A DNA stretch of 64,000 nt. Source: Marchantia polymorpha subsp. ruderalis. Taxonomy: Eukaryota > Streptophyta > Marchantiopsida > Marchantiales > Marchantiaceae. Where the stretch lies: positions 10,500,501 to 10,564,500 of the forward strand of contig AP031356.1 of the NCBI GenBank assembly GCA_037833965.1. The letters are read 5' to 3'. The notes beneath the pieces were generated by a model. It had not been told where the DNA came from and ran no database searches. It worked only from the letters and a program-made list of their open reading frames with translations. Below are positions 12,115 to 21,852 of the stretch, piece after piece; within the stretch, counting starts at the first letter, position 1, and every line of letters begins with the position of its first letter. The translations under genes and the position numbers were made by a program.

Positions 12115-13985
12115 CGCATTCCAGCGCGAGCTGATTGCGGTGAAGCTCGATTTCCTCCTCCTGTGGGGATGGGATTGGGTATGTCCGGATATGATACGAG
12201 AGTGGTTGCAGAACAAGGATCAACCTACGTGCGGATTCCGACCGCACCCGGAGCGATGGGAAGTCAGTGACTGAGAGAAGGTGTTAGGAAGATGTGCGGG
12301 AGAAGAAGGCCATCTTCTTTTCGAGTGCGAGAGTGTCAATGTCTCGAAGGAGGAAGAAGCTTTCTTCGGGGCGCTGTTCAAGCGTAGCAAGTCGAGCAAG
12401 AACGGGTACAAGATCCGTGACTACAAGGATCGCTTCCGGAGGAATGTCGCGGTAGCACTCATTCAACTCTTGCAGCCGGACCGGACCACCTACATAACTT
12501 CTTGGCAAGTGGGTTTCGTGGAGCTGGCGTTTTCCGGAGCTCCAATTCATTGGGCTCGCATTCTGTGGAAGGCGACGAGACAACATGCATTCGAGGAGAA
12601 GGGAGGATCGATCAATCACCTCTCCCCCTTCTTGATCAATTTCTATTGGTCGATGGGATGTCTGACCGCGACGGAGCGGGTACAATTTCCATTGCTGTCA
12701 CGCAGCAATCCGGGCCGATATGTGAAGGACGTCGAAGTCGATACTTACAAAGACGAGATGCCCGCCTGCACGTCACCAGCTCAACCGAGGACGGAGCAAG
12801 AACCGCTCGCAGCAAGAGTGCCGCGGAAGCGGAAGTGGGAAGGAGAGGCGGAGCAGAGCCAGCAACGCGATGCTGCTGCTCCCAATCGAAAGCGGCCGAT
12901 GACGGAGCTCTGCAGTCGACCCGAGCAAAAAGCTCGCAGGCTCGTCCTGCCGGCAAGCAGCGCAGAAACGGGAAGAGCTGCAGAGAGGAGAAACTCGCCA
13001 TCCTCGGGGGAGGATGCGAGTGCACGAACTGCGGAGAGGTCAGCGGACCTCCCTGCACCGAAGGCACGGACGCCTTCGGCAAAAGAAAGAAGGCCTTCAG
13101 ATCAAGGAAGACAACATGCGGCACCGACGAATGTGCCGACGACGGACAGGTGCTTCGCTTCTGAGCAAGTACCATTTGATGACTCGACTTCGGGTCAAGA
13201 GCCTTCGGCGCAACAGAGGAGTGATAAGGAGCCTTCGGCTCAAGCGCCTTCGGCCCAAGAGCCTTCGGCTCAACGGACTTCGGATCAAGCGCCTTCGGCG
13301 CAAGCCCAATGTGAGAGATCAGCGACGGACGAAGGACGGAAGGAGGAGATACGTGTGCCTTCGGCTCAGTCGCCTTCGGCACAAGCGGCTTCGGCGGTAG
13401 ACGCCTTTGGCGATTTGCCTTCGGCAGTAGCAGATCAGGCAGGAGGAGCGGACTTGTCGGGAGCCGGGTCTCCCACCGCATTAGATATTTTGGCAGGAAG
13501 TGGAGCGGCGGCCGCGGCAGCAGACGCCACTCAACCCAACTCCCGGGAGTCGCCGGGGAATTTGTAGTGACCGAGATCCTCAACTCGGAGGATGACGAGG
13601 ATGAGTCAAGCTCGGAGGAGCAGGAAGAGGAGTCGGTGCAAGGCACACCGACAGGAGTCTTGTGCGAGCAGGTGGTACCCCTGTTGAGGTACCTTGATCG
13701 CAAGGTGGCGAAGTATGGTGATCCCCGCCATCGGGGGTCCTACGTTGAATTGGTGCGCAATCGGACGCGGACCAAGGTCAGGACAAGTCGTTTGTTGGCT
13801 TCCTTGGACAAGACAATCAAGGATTTGAGGTTGAAGAACGAGGCCCTACGTGGACACCTCGCCATTTCGCGGAAGTTGCAGAAGGCGATCAACAAGGCGC
13901 GTGATGAGAAGTTGGACGAAGCGGAGAAGGAATTTGCGAAGGAGCGGGAGAAGCTCGCGGAGGATCTCGATTCTGAGCAAGCTCA
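12115..13985 (+). pseudogene. U3-encoded ORF of LTR B, main fragment
   Basis: Core and middle of the U3 protein in LTR B. The N-terminal part lies before LTR C (about 6961-7169, with MSKDTQLRMIPLKLPQ) and the reading resumes at 12115. A stop interrupts it near 12272. The frame is then open 12281-13567 (428 codons: YKIRDYKDRFRRN, INHLSPFLINFYWSMGCLT, repeated P-S-A-Q units from GCCTTCGGC motifs at 13190-13430). After a second stop it runs from 13567 through the acidic tract and LLRYLDRKV segment to DSEQAQ at 13985. There the sequence jumps to the 5' region of LTR D; the open frame continues to 14136 only by chance. Non-functional. Confidence 0.82.
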
Positions 13986-14093
13986 GAAATCGCCTACGCA
14001 TAGGCGCTTCGGCGTCGGCGGGAAGTTCGCCTTCGGCCCTAGAAATCCGCCTTCGGGGTTGGAACTTGTACGGCGCCTTCGGCGCCAGCGCAT

Positions 14094-14126
14094 CACGGTT
14101 GGGTCCTCACCCAACCGTGAGGACCC
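14094..14126 (+). repeat. Overlapping mutually exclusive hairpins in LTR D
   Basis: CACGGTTGGGT (14094-14104) pairs with ACCCAACCGTG (14109-14119) over a 4-base loop. GGGTCCTCAC (14101-14110) also pairs with GTGAGGACCC (14117-14126). The homologous place in LTR A (about 40655) lacks the inverted arm, so this is a local inverted duplication. A run of CGTACGGAC-like units follows at 14143-14176. Confidence 0.75.
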
Positions 14127-14719
14127 AACGGAGTAGCAAAATCCGTACGGACCGTACGGACTGTACGGACGAGTGCGCCTTCGGCCAGTCGGGGTTCCGG
14201 AGACAAGAGCGCCGACGGAGAGGCGAGAGAGATGGACAGACTGGACGGAGTCCGTTGACCGCGGTCAACGCCTTCGGCACAGCCGCCTTTGGTGCTGCGC
14301 CTACGGCGAGGGACCTGCGCGGACGAACGTCCTGTGTGCGGACGGAATTCGCCTACGCATAGACGAGCGCCTACGCACAGGCAGATGAAGTTCGGCGCCG
14401 GCGGAAACTCCGCCGGGGATTCCGCCTACGCAGAAGGGAATTCGACTTTTGTCCTATGCGCGAACGAATGCCTTCGGCAGAGCGGGAGTAGCCAAGTTAA
14501 AGTACGGATGAGTGTAGCGCGTCGGCGAGAAATCCGCCTTTGGCGCTGCGCGACCATGGCCGCGGCGTGGTACGCTGGCGGAGTTCAAATTACCAATTCG
14601 AGCGTGTGAGTGAAGTCGGCGTCGGCGGAGCGTGAAGCCGCGCGTGAGAGAGAAGGCCGTTATACCGCGGAGCCGGCGCGGCCATCAAGTGATTCGACTT
14701 TCACGACCGAGAGCCGACC

Positions 14720-17700
14720 ATGACCTCCTACGAGCGGACAGAGGACGCCCTATTCTTAAATTTGCGATTTCAATTTCTGGTGCGAGCTGCGCGCGTCCAC
14801 CTTCTAGCTGAGAGACGTTCTAGACATCACCGCGCGGAGATTCACTCGGTGGATGGGAGAGAATTGAGTGCGCGCCATTTGGAATTGAGAGAGATTAGAG
14901 TTTGCAGAGGAAACAGAATCGCGAGCAAGAGGCTCGGGCATAACAGAGAGAGAGTTGCGCAAACCAATTTCAAGAACGCGATGTCGACATCGGTGAGGCT
15001 GCGGATGGTGCCACTCAAGCTCCCGCAGAATGAGTTGCGTGCCTTTGAGTACCGGCTGATTGCAAGGAAACTCGAATTCTTGCTGTGGGGATGGAATTAC
15101 GTGTGCGCAGACATGGTGCGCGAATGGCTGGACGAGGAACGACAACCTACGCGCGGATTCCGTCCGCACGTAGATAGATGGACTGTCCGCGATTGGAGAC
15201 AGGCATTGGAGAGGTGCGCAGGTGAGGACGGGTACCTCCTGTTCGACAGTGAAAGCGTCAAGGTGACGAAGGCGGACGAAGCCTCCTTCGTGGAATTGTT
15301 CAAACAGGAGAGGTCTTCCAAGAACGGGTACAGGACCCGCGACTACAAAGATCGTTTCCGCAGGACCGTAGCGATGGCGCTGCTGGAATTGTTGCAGCCG
15401 CACCGCACTACGTACATCACGTTGTGGCAGGTGTCCTTCGTGGAGCTCACATTGGCTGGAGCTCCAGTTCACTGGTCGCGTATCCTGCATAGGGTGATGC
15501 GACAGCATGCGTTTGAGGAGCGGGGAGTAACTCTCAATCACCTCTCCCCCTTCTTGATAAATTTTTATCGTTCGATGAATTGTTTAACCGCGGCCGAGCG
15601 TGCTCGATTTCCGCCATTGTCAGTCGATCATCCCGGGAGGTATGTGCGGGATAACGAGGTAGACACCGACGCGGAGGACTCACCGACTTCCACTCCACCG
15701 GGTCAACAGGATGCGGGGAGAGACGCATCCGCAGCGCGAGTACCGCGGAAGCGAAGATGGAGAGAGGAACCGGAGAAGGAGCGACATCAAGAATCAGCTG
15801 CTCTCACCCGGAAGCGGCCACTGCACGAGGTTTGCAGTCGGCCGAAGCAGAAGGCGCGCAGGCTTTTGTTACCGGCCAACAGCGCGGAAACGGCGACGAT
15901 CGCCATAGAGAAGGGAAGTCCGTCCCCGGAGAAGGATGGGACTACGCGGACGGCCGAAGGGGCAGTAGACCACCCTATGCCTTCGGCGGACGAGAGACGA
16001 CCTTCGGGTCAGGAGTTACCACGTGCGGCGCGGATGAGTGTGCCGCCTACGCATATGCGACTCCCTGTGGATAGGCGACCCCTTGCGGACGTGGATTTGT
16101 GCCTACGCATAGGCAGAGAAAGTTCGCCTACGCATAGGCAGGACTCACCCCCGGTACAACGCAGGAAGGGGAAGGAGCCGGCGGAAGATCCGCCTTCGGC
16201 TCAAGGGCCTTCGGGACAAGGCCCTCCGGCGGAAAGATCGCCGGGATATGCGCCTTCGGCCCAGCGAGTTACATCCAGACAGCGTGCAGGGACCGCGCCT
16301 TCGGCGGAAGGGCCTTCGGGCCAAGGGACATCGAGCGGGCTGCCTTCGGCACTGCGCCTTTGGCGAATGAAGCGCCGGGAATCGCGCCTACGCGTAGGTC
16401 GGACGCATCCCTGGTACAGGACCTAAGAGTGGAGCAGGACCGATCGGTGGAGCGGGATCTAACGGAGGAGCGGATTGACTGTCCGCAGGGTGAAATTCGT
16501 GCGCGCGATGCACAATTACACCCCGCGCAGGTACATTCCGCACGATCGCCTTCGGCGGTAGACGCCGACGGCAAAGAAGTTACAGTCGCGGCACGACAGG
16601 CGGACGATGGGGATGTGGCACGGCCGCATTCACCCACCGCCTTGGACATTTTAGCAGGGAGCAGCGAGGCTGCAGGAGCGCCAGCGGCGGCAGAACACGC
16701 AGACATCTCGCAGCCGCACCCAGGCCAGTCACCGACGCACTCAATGGCGACCGAAATCCTCAATTTGGAGGATGACGAAGAAGGAGGATCCACGGAATCA
16801 GTGTCGGGATCGGAATCCACTGAGGAGGAGGAATTGGTAGGTGCGCCGGCGGCGGCGCTCTGTGAGCAGGTAGTACCTCTGCTGAGGTACTTGGATCGCA
16901 AGATGGAGAAGTACGCGGACCCTCGCCAGCCTGGGTCCTACGTCGAGTTAGTGCGTAGGCGAACTCGCACTAAAGTTCACACCAGCAAGTTGCTAGCCCG
17001 GGTGGACCAGGAACTTAAGGCTCTGCGGGAGAAGCATGAATGCCTGTGGGGTCAGTACACCCTCAATAAGAAGGTGTACAAACACTTCGACAGGGCGAAG
17101 GATGGGAGGCTAGAAGAGCTCGCCCAGGAGCAGGCGAAGCTCACGGAAGCGCTGGATTCTGAGCAGGCTCAAAATCGAATTTTGTCAGAGGAGCTCGTGC
17201 GACAGACGCGGTTGTTAGAGCAGTGTCAGCTCGCACGGCAGGCGGATGAAGAATTAATTCGCAAACTGCAATCTGAGTGCAGAGAATTGAGAGCACAGTG
17301 TGCGGAGGCCGAATTGTAGTTAGTTGTGGTTGAAGACGATCGCCGACGGGAGGCAGACTGCACGAAGGAAGAGATGGCGAGGCGAGTCACCCACTGCCTC
17401 AGGGGTTACGCCCACTGGGAAGTGGCGGCGCAGGAGAAACTCACACTACGTGAGTTAGAGCTTCGTGCAGCCGGGTTGTTGACACGTGACAGTCGGAGTT
17501 GACGGCGAGTGGCGAAGAAGCTGGATTCTTTTCTGTCGAAGTCGCGGGACACCATGGCCACCCTTGAGACGGAGGTTTCCGCGGTGTTGCGGCGTTTGGG
17601 ACTGCGCAGTCGAGCTGAAGACTGGTAGGGTAGGGAGTTAGTGCGCGGCAGTCCGTCGCGCAAAAAGCGGAGCACAAGTTCTGCGGAGTGTAGTGTAGCG

Positions 17701-17721
17701 TGGTTCCGTGCAGGCGCGTAG
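14720..17721 (+). pseudogene. U3-encoded ORF of LTR D, broken
   Basis: It starts at an ATG in the conserved GCCGACCATGACC context and is open for 568 codons to 16426. Homology then moves to another frame (16360-17319), which ends at a TAG. It continues through further stops to the conserved tail (…SAECSVAWFRAG) and TAG at 17719-17721. The N-terminal core is well kept (KLEFLLWGWNYVCADMVREW, YRTRDYKDRFRR, LNHLSPFLINFYRSMNCLT). The middle is rich in PSAQGPSGQ units made by GCCTTCGGC-type motifs. One frameshift and at least two nonsense changes make it a pseudogene. Confidence 0.85.
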
Positions 17722-17757
17722 CGTAGTGCAGTGTGTTGCTAGTTAGGACTTAGAAGG

Positions 17758-17786
17758 TATAAAGAAGTTCAAGGCGTCTTGCCTTG
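17758..17786 (+). promoter_or_regulatory. LTR D TATA box and stem-loop
   Basis: TATAAAG at 17758 with CAAGGC-GTCTT-GCCTTG at 17770-17786, as in the other LTR copies. Confidence 0.65.
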
Positions 17787-18511
17787 GGATTTTTCCAGTT
17801 TCGGAAGTGCAGATCAGGAACTCATTTTCTTTGCGTGTTTGTGTCCTTAGTTCTGTCACCACGCAAGAGGAGCTACAACTTGGCGTTCCGCATTTTGTAG
17901 CTGAAGGCCTTCGGCCGAATGTTCAGAGCTAGTACATTGGTTAGAGACTTGAGTAGTTCGGATCTACACCTGCGGGTGATTGCCGATGCTTAGAGCCAAT
18001 GACTGGTTAGATACTTGAATAGTTTCGCCCCTACACCTTCAAGTGTTTGTTCCTGATTGTATTCCTTTGGGATTTTTCCCCTGAATGCCAAAGTGAAGTT
18101 TTGCTACTTTGTGTAAGCCTTGGTTGTAAATTCAGGTTACGCTGCAGCAGCTGCCTTCAGGGTAACTCCTGTAGTATTTCTGGGAATGACAAGTGCCTGA
18201 GAATTCAAACTCTTCAATAGACTGTTATGGTGTGTTACTGGAACGTTTCTCAGTGAGTCCTTCCGTGCGGACCTGTGTTCTCTGCGCGTTTTGTGAGTTG
18301 AGAGTGTTGTTCACCGCGTATGAGTGACTTCGATCCGAAGTAGGAAGTCCAACCTGGGTTCCCTACGCTAGCAGAAAGCTAGCGGAAGGGTTGTAAAAGC
18401 CGGAGTTGGGAGTCACTACCCGCAGCTTCGCTGAGTACTCGCGAGAGACTTTCCCCCTGAAATCTTGAGTAGAGGTCCTAACCGATCTCTGGGTTGTGTT
18501 TTTGTAGTTTC

Positions 18512-18548
<37 letters not shown>

Positions 18549-18741
18549 GCTGCACTGTGCGACCTCCGAGTGAGCTCCGAGTGAACACTTGCAGTATTTC
18601 TGGGAAGACAGTCGCCTGAGAATTCAAACTCCTCAATAGTCTGTTAAATGTGACACTTTGTACCCTGTGTGTTACTCTGTCCCTGTGGGTTCGACCTTTC
18701 TACCACTATATTGCAGTTTTAGCCTTTAGTGGGTTATTATA

Positions 18742-19190
18742 GTGCACGTTAAGCCGATGAAGAGTTAATTCGTCACCTGCAATCGCAGTGCGGCGAATTG
18801 AGAGCGCATCGTGCAGAGGCAGAGCTGCAGCTGGTAGAGGTTGAAGGCGATCGCCGGCGCGCGACAGATCGCACGCGGGAGGAGTTGGTAGAGCGAGTGA
18901 ACCGCTGCCTCAGAGGTTACACTCACTAGGAAGTGGCTGCGCAGGAGGGAATCACACTGCGCGGGTTGGAGATTCGTGCGGCAGAATTGATGTCGGGTGA
19001 CAGTCGGAGCCGGCGGTGGGTCGCGAAGAGGTTAGATGCTTTTCTGACGAGGTCGCGAGACGCCATTGCGAACCTCGAGGCAGAGGTGACCGAGGTACTT
19101 TGGCGGCTGGGGTTGCGCAGTAGAGCCGACGACTGGTTGGGTAGGGAGTTAGTGCGCGGTAGTCCGTCACGCAAGAGACATAGCAGATGA
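18742..19190 (+). pseudogene. C-terminus of the U3-encoded ORF of LTR B
   Basis: After the end of LTR D the B copy resumes with ADEELIRHLQSQCGELRAH and runs to the basic tail (SRADDWLGRELVRGSPSRK). It contains stops (TAA near 18750, TAG near 18928). About 30 codons are missing relative to where B stops at 13985. It is the last third of the coiled coil plus the conserved C-terminal segment, non-functional. Confidence 0.8.
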
Positions 19191-19239
19191 TATGGAGTGT
19201 AGTGTAGTGTAGAGTGATAGCTAGTTAGGACTTAGAAGG

Positions 19240-19300
19240 TATAAAGTAGTTCAAGGCGTCTTGCCTTGGGATTCTTCAAGTTTCGGAAGAATCCCAAGGC
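19240..19300 (+). promoter_or_regulatory. LTR B TATA box, stem-loop and an added 15-bp inverted repeat
   Basis: TATAAAG at 19240 and CAAGGC-GTCTT-GCCTTG at 19252-19268 match the family. In this copy only, GCCTTGGGATTCTTC (19263-19277) is followed after 8 bases by its perfect complement GAAGAATCCCAAGGC (19286-19300). That replaces the AGTGCAGATCAGG sequence found in the other LTRs. Confidence 0.7.
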
Positions 19301-20223
19301 AACCCATCTTCTCTGCGTGTTTGTGTCCTTAGTTCTGTCACTGCGCAAGAGGAGCTACAGCTTGACAAAGTTACCGCATTTTGTAGTTGAAGGCCTTCGG
19401 ACAAATGTTGAGAGCTAGTGTACTGGTTAGATACTTGAGCAGTTTGGATCTACACCTGCGGGTGATTGCTGAATGCTCAGAGCTAGTAACTGGTTAGATA
19501 CTTGAGCAGTTCGTCCCTACACCTTCGGGTGATTGTTCCTGTTTGTACTCCTTCGGGATGTTTCCCCTTAATGCCAAAGTGAAGTTTTGTTACTTCGAGT
19601 AAGTCTTGGTTGTAAATTCAGGTTACGCTGCCTGTGGCGCCCTCGGGGCTAACCTCCGCAGTATTTATGGGAATGACTAGTGCTTGAGAATTCCAACTGG
19701 TCAATAGACTGTTATGGTTTGACATTGGATCTTTTCTCAGTTGAGTTTCTCAGTTCGAACCTGTATTCTCTGCACGTTTTGTGAGTTGAGTGTGTTGTTC
19801 ACCGCGTGAGAGTGACTTCGGTTTGACAAAGGTACCGCATCCGAAGTAGGAAGTCCAACCCGGGTGCTTTGCTCTAGTAGTCAGAGTTAACAATCCGGAG
19901 TTGGGGAACACTACCTGCAGATCCTCTGAATGTATTCGTGAGAGACTTTCCCCCTGAACCTTGAGTGGAGGTCCTAAGCGACCTTTTTGTTGTGCTTTTC
20001 CAGTTCTAGTGTGTTGGGATGAACTACGCTGCACTGTGCGTCCTCCGAGTGACCTCCGAGTTGAGCACTTGCAGTATTTCTAGGAGTGACAGTCGCCTGA
20101 GAATTCAAACTCTTCAATAGTCTGTTAAACGTGACATTTAGTACTCTGTGTGTTGTCTTTGTCCCTGTGGATTCGATCTTTTTGCTGCTATACTGTAGTT
20201 TTAGCCTTTGGTGGGTTATTACA

Positions 20224-20606
20224 CTGACTCACCGTGATTATACCTTATCGTTGTCTGTAACTGACTGCGCCAGCGACTGACCGTTACCTTCATCCGCGAC
20301 CGACAGTGCCCGCAACTAGCTCTCACCATCGCCAGCGACTAAGTGCGCCCGCGAATGACCCTCACCTTTGCCCGCGACTAACTGCGTCAGCGATCTTCAC
20401 CTTCGCCGTTGTTAGCGGACCGTGGTTATCCGCCTACCGCGGTTGCCCCGCCAAACGTGGTTGCCTCTTTGATCACGATTATCCACCTATCATGATTAGT
20501 CCTGCCGACCATGATTACCTTCCTACCGTGATTTGCTTGGCCAACCACGATAGTTTCAGCCGACCGCGGCCACAAAGGGGGTATGTAAATGTCACTTGAT
20601 CCTAGG
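20224..20606 (+). repeat. Two degenerate minisatellite arrays between LTRs B and E
   Basis: 20236-20418 repeats a GCGACTGAC/CCCGCGACTAAC theme with CTTCACCTTCG-like spacers at an irregular spacing of some 30-50 bases. 20419-20570 repeats ACCGTGATTATCC-like units about every 18-20 bases (roughly eight units). Flanking target duplications CTGAC and CTAGG belong to LTRs B and E. No convincing gene; a 97-codon open frame across the arrays is a repeat artefact. Confidence 0.55.
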
Positions 20607-21852
20607 TGTGGTACCCCACTTTTGGTAATTTTGAGGAAATTAAAACATTTTTGGAAAAAACTGTACCCTGGCAGCATTGTAAATAGCCTTCGGTACATCA
20701 AAACAGAGTGAATCCGGAAGATCGCGGGGATTCTCGAGGGATCTTGTAGAATCTAGGATTTGGGGTGCAGCAGTAAGGATGGGCACCACCCTCCCTGCGA
20801 GCTCTGCAGTTAGGATCCCTGCGACGCAAGGCGCAAAACCCGCCTTCGGAGGTTGCGTCCGCGGCAGTAGGGAAATCCTTCATAATTAGGTCAACCCTCG
20901 GGCGCCTTGACCGAGTTAGGGTCTCGTTGGAAAGAGCTCGACGCACTGATTCCAACGAGTCCAAGAACGCTTGGAACGGATGAGGACTTAGGGAGTTATC
21001 ACTATTGGAAGATACGTAGACGTTCGCCTTCGGCGGAAGGAGTTCGCCACCGGCGGGAATTCCGCCTACGCGGAAGGGGGAATCAAGTTTTGTCCTATGC
21101 GCGGACGAAGGAAGTTCGCCTGTGCACAGGCGAAGTAGGGTTTGGGGAGGCGCGAAGTCCGCCTACGCACAGGCGTTCGCCTGTGCACAGGCGCTTCGGC
21201 GTGGGCGGAAAATCCGCCTTGGGCCCTAGAAATGCGCCTTGTGAGGTAGAAAGTGTACGGCGCCTTCTGCGCCAGCGCGGCGCCGCGGACGAGCAAGGAG
21301 CCGCGAGAGTAATCAAATCCGTACGGACCATGCGGACGGGACGGGTGGATGCGCTCTTGGACGGACGGAGTGCGGCGGCGGAAGCGCCGACGAAGAGACA
21401 AGGAACGGACAGACTGGACGGAGACGGCTTACCACGGTCAACGCCTTCCGCGCCAGCGCGACGCCGCGCACGGAATTCGCCTGCGCACAGGCGAGCGCTT
21501 GTGCACAGGAGGATGAAGTTCCGCGCCGACGGAGAATCCGCCGAGGAGTCTGCCTGCGCACAGGCAGGAGTTGAACTTTTGTCCGACATGCGGACACACG
21601 CGTCGAGGCAGAAGGGGATTGGCCGAGGGGCGGTACGAACAAGTGTACCGCGCAAGGCGGAAAACTCGCCTTCGGCGCTGCGCTCCCATGTCCGCGGGGT
21701 AATACGCTCGCGGAGTTCAAATCCGCCAATTCGAGCGTGAGAGTTTAATCGGCGACGGCGGAGCGTGAAGCCGCGCGTGAGAGCGGAGACCGTTCCAGCG
21801 TAGAGCCGGCGCGGCCATCAAGTGAGACGTCCTCCACGAGCAAGAGCCGATC

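Larger units (their letters stand above)
13986..18741 (+). mobile_element. 5'-truncated giant LTR 'D' inside LTR B
   Basis: The sequence changes abruptly at about 13986 from B's coiled-coil coding region to LTR 5'-region sequence (CGCCTACGCATAGGCG…, matching LTR A near 40550). It runs through a whole U3 frame, TATA box (17758), stem-loop (17770-17786) and GT microsatellite (about 18519-18543) to the LTR end TTATTATA at 18741. B's coding region then resumes about 90 bases further on. The first roughly 525 bases of D and about 90 bases of B are missing together, so one deletion across the left junction explains both. Confidence 0.8.
5978..20223 (+). mobile_element. Giant Gypsy LTR 'B', interrupted by LTRs C and D
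   Basis: The LTR starts TGTGGTTACCCAC at 5978 and ends GGGTTATTACA at 20223. It is bracketed by the 5-base duplication CTGAC (5973-5977 and 20224-20228), which proves that these distant ends belong to one insertion. Its own sequence is 5978-7169, 12115-about 13985 and about 18742-20223. LTR C lies in the first gap and LTR D in the second. Removing both leaves about 4.5 kb, close to a normal LTR minus a small deletion. It is a solo LTR of the older subgroup. Confidence 0.88.
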
